A stretch of DNA of 64,000 nt from Malurus cyaneus samueli (lineage: Eukaryota > Chordata > Aves > Passeriformes > Maluridae). Positions within the stretch are counted from its first letter, which is position 1. Each line of letters starts with the position of its first letter. Positions 13,701-26,500 of the stretch are shown here, in pieces. The notes under the pieces are model-generated. The model ran no database searches, had not been told where the DNA came from, and saw nothing but the letters and a program-made list of their open reading frames with translations. Location: NCBI GenBank assembly GCA_009741485.1, contig CM019216.1, positions 29,591,741 to 29,655,740 on the forward strand. The letters are read 5' to 3'. Both the position numbers and the translations under genes were made by a program.

Positions 13701-16700
13701 AAAGTGCAGCAGCGAAATAAACAGTTGCCATTTTTTGATGATGATGAAGAAATTGGCGAACCCCATACAGTATTTATTGGTCCTATAGAAAAGTAAGATT
13801 TTTATCTTTACCCTCTTTACCCTTAAAAAAGTCTGAAGGGCTTTTGGCATTTCATATTTCTTACTGAATGTATTTCTCTTCTCAGGTTGATAGTTTATCC
13901 ACCTTCTCCAGCTAAAGGTGGTATTTCTGTGACCAACGAAGACCTCCATTGTCTGAATGAAGGAGAATTTTTAAATGATGTTATTATTGATTTTTATTTA
14001 AAGTAAGTTTCATTTTACACCAGTTTTTAGTCGTCTTTTACTTTGAAACTTGAAAAGTTCTGACATAAAAAATTCATAGGTCAGTTGATAATACTTGGTC
14101 TCCAGCTATGTATAGCTGTAATTTAGAGGTTGTTTTGTAACTTGCAAGAAATTTTGGTTCTTCTCCTGTCCTGCTTGACAGTGACATTGTTCTCACTTGG
14201 ATAAAGGTTCTTTGCAGTTTTTTAACATCTCAAGAGCAAGTTTAACTGGAAAAAGAGGCTCTTTTTAAGTTCAGTTGTTCTTTCCAGAGTATTTGTGTTT
14301 CCTGGAATTTCATTTGTTTTGATTAACATAGTACCTAATTTAATTTTGTGGTGTCACTGATGCTACAAGTGTTAGAAGTGTATTACACTTTTACATGCTG
14401 CTGGTTTTATGCTACACATAAGGGTTTATGTATATTTTTCAGTCGATTAACATATTTTAGAAGTAAAAAGAAAGTGAGTCTGTCACTCTTGGGGCTGTTT
14501 GGAGATCTGGTGTCTCAAATACAAAATACAGGTCTCCTAGGTAGGTCTTCATGTAACAAAGCTTGTTTTCCTGCCATGAAACAAAAATAAATACAACAGC
14601 AGCTGAATAGTTTGTTGATTGAGCAGAGCAATAATACCTTGAAATATTTACACAAATTTTGCATTAATTAGTTCTGTGGATTAGTCCGCTCCAAATAGCT
14701 ATTCTGTGAGAAGCTGCTACAATTTGCTGGGGAGCAACTATTAGCAGTCCTTTCTACTCTGGTGTTCAGTATTTGAGTTAAAACCTCCATTAATTTTTCT
14801 TTCTTTTTTTTTTCCTTTTTTTTTTTCTAACTAGGTATTTGGTACTTGAAAAGCTGAAAAAAGAAGATGCGGATAGAATACATGTGTTCAGTTCATTTTT
14901 CTATAAACGCCTTAATCAAAGAGAAAGAAGAAATATTCATGAAACTTCAAACCTTTCGTAAGTCTGTTGATAAGTCAGTTTTACATAGAGCTAAATGAAG
15001 ACTCTTAAGAACAGGTGCTTTACAGATAGTAATATCGGGAGAAATCTAGGAAACATCCAGACCTGTAGCAAACATAGCATATGCCCTGAAAATCTTAACA
15101 AGCTGTTAAGGTGAAAATATCTGGGAAAGTGCTCCCTCAAATAAAATAAGCCACCCTACAATATTGTATGTTGGTTTCTTCTTGCAGAATACAACAAAAG
15201 CGACATGGGCGAGTAAAAACGTGGACGCGGCATGTTGACATTTTTGAGAAAGATTTCATTTTTGTTCCTCTTAATGAAGCGTAAGTGAACATACCTTTTC
15301 ATCCCATTTGGTAAAGGCTTAAGCTTTGTCATTCTAAAATTGAAAGTTACGTTACAATGTGAATTGAAGATAAAAATTAAGAGAATAAAATAAAAATTAA
15401 ATAGTTATAAAAGACTTTTAAATGTTTTAGTATAAAAATTATCAGACAGTATAAAGACTGAGCAAAAATTAACTTCTCTGAATACTTGTTTTAGGTTTTA
15501 CCTCAGTCTCTAGCATTCTTTTTCTAAGCTTTTGACATTGATAACTTTTGAATTTACCTATCTACCTTTCTTAGGCCTTTCTGATATAGATCTCTCTAGT
15601 ATAGATGGGATTGTCTTTAGTTACAATAAACTGATATTGAAAGAAAACTTAATTGAAAATCACTGCTGAGACCTTTATTCTTTTTCTTTATGTCCTTTTG
15701 TCCTGTTATATAGTTCACTTCCCACGATCCTCTCACATCATTCACATATCCACGTGGGTTATGGAGAGGAGAAATGAGTGTGATTTAGAAGTCACCTGAA
15801 AATGAAAACACATAGTTCTGTAGTTTTATAAGAATTACTTTTGTTGCCAGTAACTTAACATGCAGTAGTTTTCACTGTCTTGTTCATTTACTGATAAGGA
15901 AATAAAGCAATGTCTGTCGCAGCAAGCAGAGCATAACAGTTTGTACTAAAGGCATAATGTTCACACCATGTGTGAGTGGAGATTTTGGGTTAGACTAGCT
16001 TGGTGTCATGGCCTCATCCATTTGCAATTAGAGCATGAAAAGTGTACTCCTGGTGTGCATCTGTTATCTGGATATAATCCTGTTCCCCATTTTTGGAAAT
16101 GTCCCTTTCACCATAAGGTGAAGCTTGTTAAGCATTGATAGTAGGGCATTCATTTGCAACAGTGGTTTCCTGGTAGGTACAGTAAGAATATTGCAGATCA
16201 GAAAAATAACCAAGTAGCGAGGGAGATGAGACAGTGGTGGTTTGATGGGGAGTTGCTTGGTTTTGGTGTCTATTTCCAGCAAGTTCTTCCAGAATATCTC
16301 ATAACCTCCAGTTTAGGGAATGTGGGCATGTTGACTTTAGGGCAGAATCAACTTCAGAACACTATGTCTGATTTAACCATGACTACATCAGTGTTCTTTG
16401 GCTGTGCAATCCTTCTTGTCCTAGTCTCCAATAAAAACAGGTTGTTCACTTAAAAGTTATAAGCTGTTTTGTTCTAACATGCAGTTAATTTGCTAGTCTG
16501 TTGACATAATTGATACATAAAGTCTCTATTGAGTACACACAAATTCCAGGCTTGGGCAGTACTTAATATGTTCATTTATTAGGTGTGGTGAATCATTCAA
16601 GACGAACCATATCTCATGCTGCTTTCAGTAACCACTTACTTTAACTGCTATTAAGTCTTGATGGAGTTTAGGCTTCATAACCATCTAATCAGTTTTTTAG

Positions 16701-19700
16701 TGTGTCAGTTAGAGATACATTTTTAGCTACTGCTTTTTCTTTTGTTTCCTAAAACACACTGAAATATGACTTCACCTCTATAATATGTAGCTAGCTTCTG
16801 TTTTGTTATTTGGTGTAGGCAGAGATCCTTCAGAAAAATTCTAAATCGGACAGTTGAAATCCACTTGTAATGCCTCAGTCCCTGAATTTGCTGCTGCTCT
16901 AGTTCTGATTGAGTGGCAGGTCAGTGAAGCTTAAAGAGGCAGGGAAATAGGAGAAAACTGTTGCAAAACTTATTTTGTGTTGGGGGATATAACTGTTTTT
17001 GAAGAAGTTAGAATGTCAGTCCTGTGAAGGGTGAGGAAGACAACACAGCTATTGTGATGGCATTACAAGCACTCTTTTTTTCTCTTTCTTTAACTCACTG
17101 TTCAGAAGATTTCTTAAAAAATGTGAGGTGTTAAATACAATTGGGAGATCTCGTAGGTGGAAGAGTATGGGTAATGCAGCCATACCATTGGATCTGACTA
17201 CTTGTGGTGTAGTGTTGAACTGCTAGAAAATGTCTAACACCTGTAAAACATGAACTTTACAATCTCTAAATCATACATTAATGAAGAAATTACTAAAAAA
17301 GAACTAAGCTTAAATTCAGAGAGTGTAAAAATTATATAAAGTGTGAGCAAATTGAAAAGCATATTTAGACAGCACCTGTTTTCAGCTAACTACATGATAT
17401 TAATTAATTTGTTGGTGGTTATTTGCTTGGAGAAATTGTACTTTTACAAAAGGCTGTGAAGATTTGAGTAAAACCTGGTCAGATAAGTGAACTGCTGGTA
17501 TCATTTATGTTATAATAATTATGAGCACAGAATTTTTTTGTGTATATGTGCATGGGCATGCAGTGGGTTTTTTACCAATTTTGGGTCTAACTGTGAGCAT
17601 TAATGTAATTGCAGGGTTTTAATGTATTTTTTTCCTTTGCAGTGCCCACTGGTTTTTGGCTGTTATCTGCTTTCCTGGTTTAGAAAAACCGAAATATGAA
17701 CCAAATCCCCATTATCATGAAAGTGCTACAATGCCGATGAAATCTTCCTCTTCAGATGGAGAGAGCAGCACACCATCTCCTTTGCCAAATGAATTAGATG
17801 CACAAAACTCGCCTTCCAAGTCCACAGCAAAGAAGACATTTACCAAAAAGTACAGTACAGCTTTAATTGACCCAAACACTGAAACAGAGGACAGTGAATC
17901 TTCATGTTGTAGAAGAAGTCCTTGTAGGGCAAAAAGTGCTTTCAAAAAACTGAATCAAACAGACAGTGATGTGGAAGAACCTAACACTGTGGAATCAGCA
18001 TGCCATAAATTAGACCATAGAACTCTGGATGAAAATGGTATACAGGGTGAATTCACAGCTGCTAGCCAATCTATGGGTATGTAATTGTAAAACTGTGCAC
18101 GTTTTAATGAAATATTTGGATATTTCACTGCTTCTGCAATGGTGTAAAGTTCATACTTTGAAAGTTTGGTATATGGCTGAACTTCAAGTTCTTGCAATGT
18201 AAGTAATTCATAGCCATTGCATTTGAAAAGCTTTTGTGGCTTTTGACATAACTCTCATGGCAAAGGGCTGGAGATAAAACACTGTTTTCCTAAAGCAGAT
18301 TAATTTTTCAATTTTGTGACCCTTTTTCATACAAAATCATTTTGTGGATATCACTTTGCATCCCTCAACAATGCTATTGTTAGGGAAAGAATGGTAGTTG
18401 ACCATGGAACCTAAAAATGCTGTTTTAGGGGAAAACTGACCTAAGATTATGTGAGCAACCGTAATATCAGTGTCTTTTATCATTTGAGGTTTTACTTCAA
18501 CACTATTAATTTCTTTATTGTCATGATAAGAAGGTATGTAAAAAGAGTAAGAAGAAAACAGTTCAAAAGAAAAAAAAATTTCCTCCGTGACCGCTGTGTT
18601 ATATTGAGAGAGGCTTTCTCAGTGCATCACTGGCTGTGGATACTGAGTTCACCCATCTGCAACAGTGTTTGTACCCAAGTGAACAAAGGAGTTGGCACAC
18701 TTTTGAAGGCAGGTGAAGGAATAAGGAAAAGGTTGTTTTCTCTGTTCACTGCAACGTTTGAATCTCCTTAAGGTATAGACTAGGAAACATCTGATAGTGC
18801 AAAAGCTTTTACTTTAGTCACCAGTAATATTCCTGCTGACTTAATTTACACGGTAAGGGATTGTATACCTTATAGTACAAGTTCTGAAAATGTTACGGAT
18901 CATGTGGTTTAATCTGTATGCTGCAGGCTGTTATGACTTTAATGTCTTAGTGGGTATAAGCACTGCTAATTTTTAACCTAAATTTATTCATTTATGACAA
19001 CCTTATTATGTTACCTTAACTGCTATCTAACTGTTCCTAGAAGGCCTTGGAGGGGTGCTGGGGATGTGTGTCGATGTGTTCTTGTTTGAGTTGATCTTTC
19101 ATTTTATGTGTGGTTGTTACTGTTTGTGATATTGCTGCTGTGTGATGTGGTCTCATGTCTTCGATCCTCCTACTGTTGCTTGTCTGTAACTAGTTGGAAT
19201 ATGTTTTATGACAGATTTTTCTAGGATTATGTTTCTTGTGGGTTTTTTATGGCTGCATTGTATTGGTGGCTGATGGTCATTCTCTAACTTAAATGCTCAG
19301 ACTTTCTTGCTCAACTGTTACAGATGATGCACCCTTTCATTAAAGTGGATATTCTCAGGTGGCACAGTCCTGATTTAAGGGTGAGATTGACCCTAAGGGT
19401 ATGTTTAGGCAGCCAAACTTAGGTGCACTGTGTATTTAAACTCCCATTTCAATCAGATGGAAGATGGGCATTCTCCCTGGGTTATCTGACCAGCCTTCAG
19501 CTGCTCCAGAGTGGTGTGGATCTTGACTGTGCCAAATCCTTACATAAATCCTGGATATCCAAGGATATCTCGAAAGACAGCAGGTGTCTCTGATAGTGTA
19601 GTCAATTAAGCCAAGAAAATTCCTCTTCACATCCTAAAGCAAATGCAGAGTAACTGTTCAGTTGAGCAGCTCTGTGCTCTGATTTTGTTTTCCTAACACT

Positions 19701-20476
19701 GAGACCCTGGATGCTAGCTGTACATGGAGCCTAGCTGAGATGTTTTGATCTCAAATCATGGTATCGAACTTGGGAATCAGTAGAAGTTCATACCTAAATA
19801 ACTTGCAAGAAGTAATCCAAAATAGATCTATTTTTTTTGCTTATCTAATAATCTTTTTATTGCTCAGTTTTTGAGCAAGATATGATTTTGTCTCAATACC
19901 AGTTTTTATTTTTTGGAAATCAGTCAGCAGTAAGTCACATTAGTGTATGACCTATTTCTTATGCTAAGGTCTTTTCAAAGATACTAATTCCCAAGTTTGC
20001 TTCTGTGGAACTTCAGTAGTGACCTCTTTCCAAAGTGTTACCTCAACTTCTCTTTTGAAATATTCTCAGATGCAGATGTTCTCCTTTTTCTTCCCTCTGG
20101 CTCGTTCACTGCCCTATTTACTGTTCTTATAGACATTTTAGTTTCCTTTAATAGATAATATGTCTTCCAGTGACATCATAACCAATGATTTCATTTTTGT
20201 CATTGTTTAGATATATTACTTAGCCCTTTTCTAGGAAGATTTCAGGTTTTGCTTGGATAAATTATTAATTTTTCATTTATTTCCACAATTTACTATTTTC
20301 CCTCAAAATCCGTTCTGAAGTTCTGTACCGTAGTAATAAGGCTAGTGAGTCTGTAGCTTTCTGTATCTTCTCCTTGTACAGGTATAGCTAGAACAGTCTG
20401 GGCAGTGCATTCTCCTGCAGGGGAAGAGACGATACTATTCAAGGCACCAGCTACTCTCTTAAGTGGGGCCAAAGCC

Positions 20477-20507
<31 letters not shown>

Positions 20508-23500
20508 CTTCTAATGCTGTTTCCCACTAAATATGTGACTAAATATGTAGAGGTGGATAGGAGTGAATTTACAGATAATCTTTTCGTGTCACAAACTGTG
20601 AAATATTTCTAAGCTGCTACCCCCAGGAGAGCTCATCCTTCGTTCTGCCCTCCCTACCAGCGTTTTCCCAAGCTGCATTTTCCCTTTTACCAGCATAAGT
20701 CTTCGTATGACTGCACAGTGAACTGATAGAGGAAGTTATTCAGTTAAAAAATTTTAAACTTGTGACTACCTTATTCAGTCTGGTCACTGTGCATGGATGT
20801 ATTTAATATTATGAAAGGAACCAGCTAGGGATAGAAGTAGATAGTTATTTTAGGGACCATATTTGGTAGCAGTACCAATTTAGACTGTTCTAAAGGCTTC
20901 ATGGGACTGTGGGGCAATTTCATAGTGGGTTTTAGTGTAGGCCTCTCAATTTTTTTTAGCCATTTGACACTAATAAGGAATAGTTTCTGTTGTGCCACTT
21001 AGAAGCTTTTCACTTCTGTTCATATGCATGAGTAAATTACTATATGTTAGCTGTATCAGAGTTACCATGAGCAATCCTGGGAAAATCTGAGTAACTTAAA
21101 ATGAGTTTGGTCTTCACTGATGACAGTATTTGATGTTTAAATATCCCACTGTCTGTGATTGATACAGATGGATTGCACAAAATCAGACTTAACTATAGTG
21201 AAGACTCAGCTGATGGCAGTAAACTAAATGAAGATGAGCTTATAGATTTTTCTGAAGACCAAGATAACCAGGTAAAGAATTTAGCAATTTTATTTAGGAA
21301 ATATGAACTGTTGTCTTATGTTTTGAATGGTCAGCTTAAAAGCGGTGTACACATTGTGAATGTGCATTGTTTAAAGCTACTTACCTTTGTAAGTGTCAAA
21401 TCCAAATCACTGGTTACCTACAAAAATCTGCAGGTTAGCTGACAGAGAGGATTAAACATTTGCTCATTTAACTGTTTAATAAAAAGCTACTGTGCTGATC
21501 CTGCATTTAGTTTTGTGAGTCTTTTGCATAATGACAGTGTTACAAGTGATTTTAGTGGGAGCAGTGAAAGTCAGTACATTTCTATCTTTTGTCTCCCCCA
21601 TTCCATGTTTATCTACTAAACCCAAAAACAAGTTACTCTCCTTTCAGCTACATTGCATGGACATAACCAGACACATTTATAAGTATGTGCTACTCAATTG
21701 TTTTGTTTCATTGGTGCTTCTCCTAATCAAATTCGCACAGCATGGATTTAGAATCAAGTAACATTTTTGCTCATACTGGAAAACACTCAGATTTTAAAGC
21801 TGTGGAAAGACTGAATGTTAAAATGTCTCTTTCTGACTCAGTGCTGGGTATGAGGGTATTCCATAGCTCTGTCACTTCTACAATGTAAGTTCAATGCAAA
21901 TAGGCCAGAAGTTACGCCTTCCTATTCATGTTCCAGGTGTATGACCTTTCCTGGACCTCTGAATCCAGAACAAACTATTATTTTTCAGTCTGCAGCTATC
22001 TGTAATGATTTATAAATATCTATGTGTACACAGATATAAAAGCTCCAGTTGATGTTGAAACCTGACTGTGTTTTTCAGCTGTACTTAGCCTAACTCTCCT
22101 CTCATGCTACCTGTGCAAATATTCTGAGTTTCGCCTGATGGAGCTGCTTGTCTGACCATTATTTAGCTGTTAAGCATTTTCAGAAGATGGAGAATAAGCA
22201 CCAGAGCATTTCCAATCTGAAATACATGGCATGAAGGCAGGGAAGTAAGCATATTGCCAGCTGCTTTCCTTGAGAGAAGGAGCAAATTCCAAGCTCCGTA
22301 GTTGCTGTGAAGCTTAGAACTTAAGCAGAAGCTGTCACTGTTATTTTCTAGAATGCACAAAGCAAGTGTACAAATGACAAGCTGAGTGGATCAACCTTTG
22401 CGTCTGCTAAAAAAAGGAGTTGATGCTTCAATAAAAACAAGTGTGCAAGGAGCTAGGCAGTAGTTTCTAATATGATAACATGTTCATGGCATAGCTTGAG
22501 GATTTCAGTACCAGTATCCTGTATTTTAATGAAGTGTAGATAATGCTCACAAAAATGTTCACAAATCATGCTGGTACAAGGGTTCCCATTTTTGGAAAAT
22601 GCCTCTTTCCCCATAACATTTTGATTACATTGAGTGATATTGAATTTAGTGGGAAGAGTAAGAAACTATGGGATTCTTTTAGATAAAACAACTTTTGTGC
22701 TTTTGTTTGTAAAACTTCCATATCCTTTATAGCAGTCAATATTGAAAGAAATCAAAAAGGCCTGAGGATATTTCCAGGCCTGTGGTATGACTGATTTTGC
22801 AATCCATGATCCTGTGTATCACAGTTGTTTAATTTTCCTTGCCCTGAGAATCAAGCTGTAGCATTTTAGAGCAAAAATAGTTTTATTTCTGAGCTTGTTG
22901 CAGGTCTTGTTTCATTTCACCTTGAAGATAATACATGAAACCACCAAACAAGTTTCTAGTATTCACTGGCAAGGAAAAGTATTGATAATTTGGATTATAA
23001 CCAAATAATGGAGATTCACCTCTTCTAAGCCAGCAGTGTTTTCAAAATGTCAGTTGAAATTTGCTAGTTTCAGCAGTCCTTAAATAAATAGCAGCATTCA
23101 ATCCATGTAATTCCAGCATGGATTTCAGAAACCATGTGACTAAAAGTTGATAAACTTAACAAACAGTGAATCATATCAGATTAAAGCTACCGTTTCTTTA
23201 TTAAACCTTATTATTCGTCTTGAATGAAAATGGTAAGTGTAACAATAATTTCCTTTGCATCTGTTTGAAAAAACAATACTAGTTTTTAAACCTATAATCG
23301 CATTGCTTCTGTAGGATGACAGTAGTGATGATGGTGGCCTTGTAGATGATAACTGTAATTCAGAAATGGGACAATGGTACCTGAAGCCAACTATCTGCAA
23401 ACAGTAAGTATTCAAAGAGTTAAAATGGAAATTTCATAGAAGTTCATGAAATGTAAAAGACAGTAGTTATAGGAAATAGTAATACGTGAATCTTCAAATA

Positions 23501-26500
23501 GCATTTGAGAGAGAATTTTATACTTCATATTATCATCTTTAGTGAGCAGAAAATTTATTGAATGAAACTGGCAGTGAAATAATAGCTTTTTGAGTTTCTG
23601 TTAAGCCTGCATGCTGCATCAGGCAAATGAAGATTGTTTCTTCCAGTAAGACTGTTCTTCGGTATTTCGCACTTGGATTCCTACAAAAACAAGGTGCAGA
23701 AGCATGTTCAAATGTATCCTGTATTAAAAAGCACATTAATGTTTTTAAATTAAATAATTAATAGTAAAGAAAATGTTTATCACTACTCAAATTAGTAAAA
23801 TGGGAGTAATTTTTAATTCCCCCCTTTTCTTATCTAAATGTGTTGTAGCTGTTCCTCTTTATTGTCTCTCTCTGTTCTTTTTTCTCTAATAAGAGTGTTC
23901 CACATTTTTTTAGAAATCTTGTATCTGTTCTGGATATGAAAACTCTTTTAAAAATATTTGAGACCCAGAAATAATTTCTTAGTAGACATTGACTGCAATT
24001 TTTTGCATTATAGTATGACAGAGATGCCTGATTCGAAATCCAAAAATATTGTTACTAGTATTGCTGTGTTGACATTTTCCTTTCTGTTTTTTTCATAATT
24101 TATTTGTATTTCCTTCTTTGTGAATACAAGGTTTACTAGAAAGGTGGACTTTCACGGTATATTCTTAGGAGGCAGAATAGAATTGCAGGTTTATAGATGT
24201 TATGGAATACATGACAATACGTTTTCAAGGAAAAGTCCATCTGTGTTGTGTGTTTTAAGAATATTTGTGAGCTTCTGATTATAGCTTGGCTAAATTTGTC
24301 CCATTTTGATGATGGATTATCTGTGCATAATACTTTCCAGCAGACAGTATTTTAATCCAGTGTGAAATTTCGTAGCATCTTTGACATTTAAAAGTCATTA
24401 AGGGCACTTAAATACTTTACTAATATTAGCATATTTTAAAATTACTTCTATATTAGATAGAAAATTACCTTGAAAAGGCTGTCACTTCTTCCTTCTCCAA
24501 AGTACATTTTTTTAAAGAGCATTTTAGAGAGCTTTCTTTTTAATACATTTTTAAAGAGCAGTACCTATATGAATATTAATTTTAATCAGAAATTAAAACA
24601 AGTACGAGCAAACATTATTCAAGTGTTTATATTCTTATGCCTGAAAAATTGCATACATGTAAATTAATTTATAAATGCAAACAGGCCCATACATAAATAC
24701 ATTCAGATATTTTGTCTGAATTTACTGGTTTCTTCAAATGGTACTTTGTCTGAATGTGTATGTTACTGTTAGAAAAGAAAAAAGCAGACATTTGTGAAAA
24801 GTAATTGCATTTATTTATCCCTCAAAATACATATTACATATAATGCTGAAATTTTGAATTCTGGTCTGAGTTAGCTTTGATGTATAAATCCAACTGGCAT
24901 ATAAGGTGGTTGATAAGATTGCTGTTCTTGTGGCTATTGAAAAAGTAGTGTGCTTTGGATCAAGTGATACCGGCATTTATAGTATGCAGGAGAGGACTTG
25001 AACAGATTTGGTTCTCTAGAAAATATTTGGTTATGGATACATTAATTTTTAAAGTCTTTTAAATAGATTTGGTGGGTGTTTTGTGTATAACTGACACCTA
25101 GATTGCAGATTCAGGCTGGGATCATGCTTTCCTAATGTCTTCCAAAGTGCTGTAGAGTGTCCCATCTGTCCTTGAGCTGCTACTCTTAGCAGGATCTGTG
25201 TGGACTTTGTGCTTTACTTTTTCTTGCCAGATACTGTGTATGCCTGAAAGAGCATTAGATTAGACACCTGAAGGTGTTTTAAGTGACTAGTTTTTGCCTG
25301 TGACAAACTATTTCAGTCTGACAGTAGTGTATTTTCTAAGTGCATTCTTAAGTAGAGTGCATCTATTAAGTAGATGGTTAAATATAAAGTTAACTTACCA
25401 TTTAGCTATCCCAATTAGGAGGTTACAGCAGTGCTGGCAGAACTTTTAGAGTATTTATCTAGTTTTGTTAAGGTCACGCCACAACCTATTTCTGTGTAAT
25501 ATTGTGTTTTTCAAGCTGCTGTAAAATACTGTGTAAAACTTGTGGTTTTTTTCTGTTAGGCCCTGCATTTTGCTTATGGACTCACTGAGAGGCCCTTCCC
25601 GGTCAAATGTTGTGAAAACACTACGGGAGTAAGTTTCATTCCATATCTGGTACTTGGGTTTTTGGTTTTTTTTTTTTTTTTGGGTTTTTTTTTTTTTTTT
25701 TTTTTTTTTTTGCTTGGTTTGGGGTTATATATACAGATTCTTAGGAATCAAAAAGATTTTAAATTGCATGATCTTTTATTGTAGATACTTAGAGGTGGAA
25801 TGGGAAGTCAGGAAAGGCAGCAAAAGAAGCTTTTCCAAAGAGGTCATGAAAGGTTCCAATCCAAAAGTGCCACAGCAAAACAACTTCAGTGATTGTGGAG
25901 TGTACATCCTGCAGTATGTGGAGAGCTTTTTTGAGGTATGTATATTTGTGAAGCTATTTTTGATTCCTGCAGCAATCAAATATAAGCTGTGAAAATGACT
26001 AAAATTATAAAAGGCTCCTAGTGTAGCTCAATACCTATTTATGAAATTATGCATTATAAACTAATTTTTACATAAACACAGACAGTAACTTTTTGGAAAA
26101 TAAACTTGCTATCCTTTTTAGCTGTGTGTACATAAAAGAAATTGTAAGCCATGAGATTATCTGAGTGAATGTGAAGAAAACAAATTTAGAGTCATTTGTG
26201 TTCTTCTGCTGTGTACCCTTTAAAATCATTCAATAAGAACTTGAGTTCAAAATCTAAACTAGAAATGCAGTACAGGAAGCTTGTTCTTTTTCCCCTTAGA
26301 ACTGTGAATGAATAAATTCAGAAATATGACACAGGTAGGGGGATTTCTGTTTCTTCTGGGGGTATTTTTAACTTGTAAGAAAACATGTAAGTGAAATCAT
26401 TACCGCTAAATGCCAAATCTTGTTTCCGGTGAAGGAATTGTTTGAACACTTACTTCAGGTGACTGGGTCTTCAAATTACAGCTCCTTTCACAAGTGGAGG

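Noticed and set aside
20481..20507. Poly(T) run as evidence of a minus-strand processed pseudogene
   Set aside because: The adjacent sequence shows no recognisable coding or SINE body and no target-site duplication.
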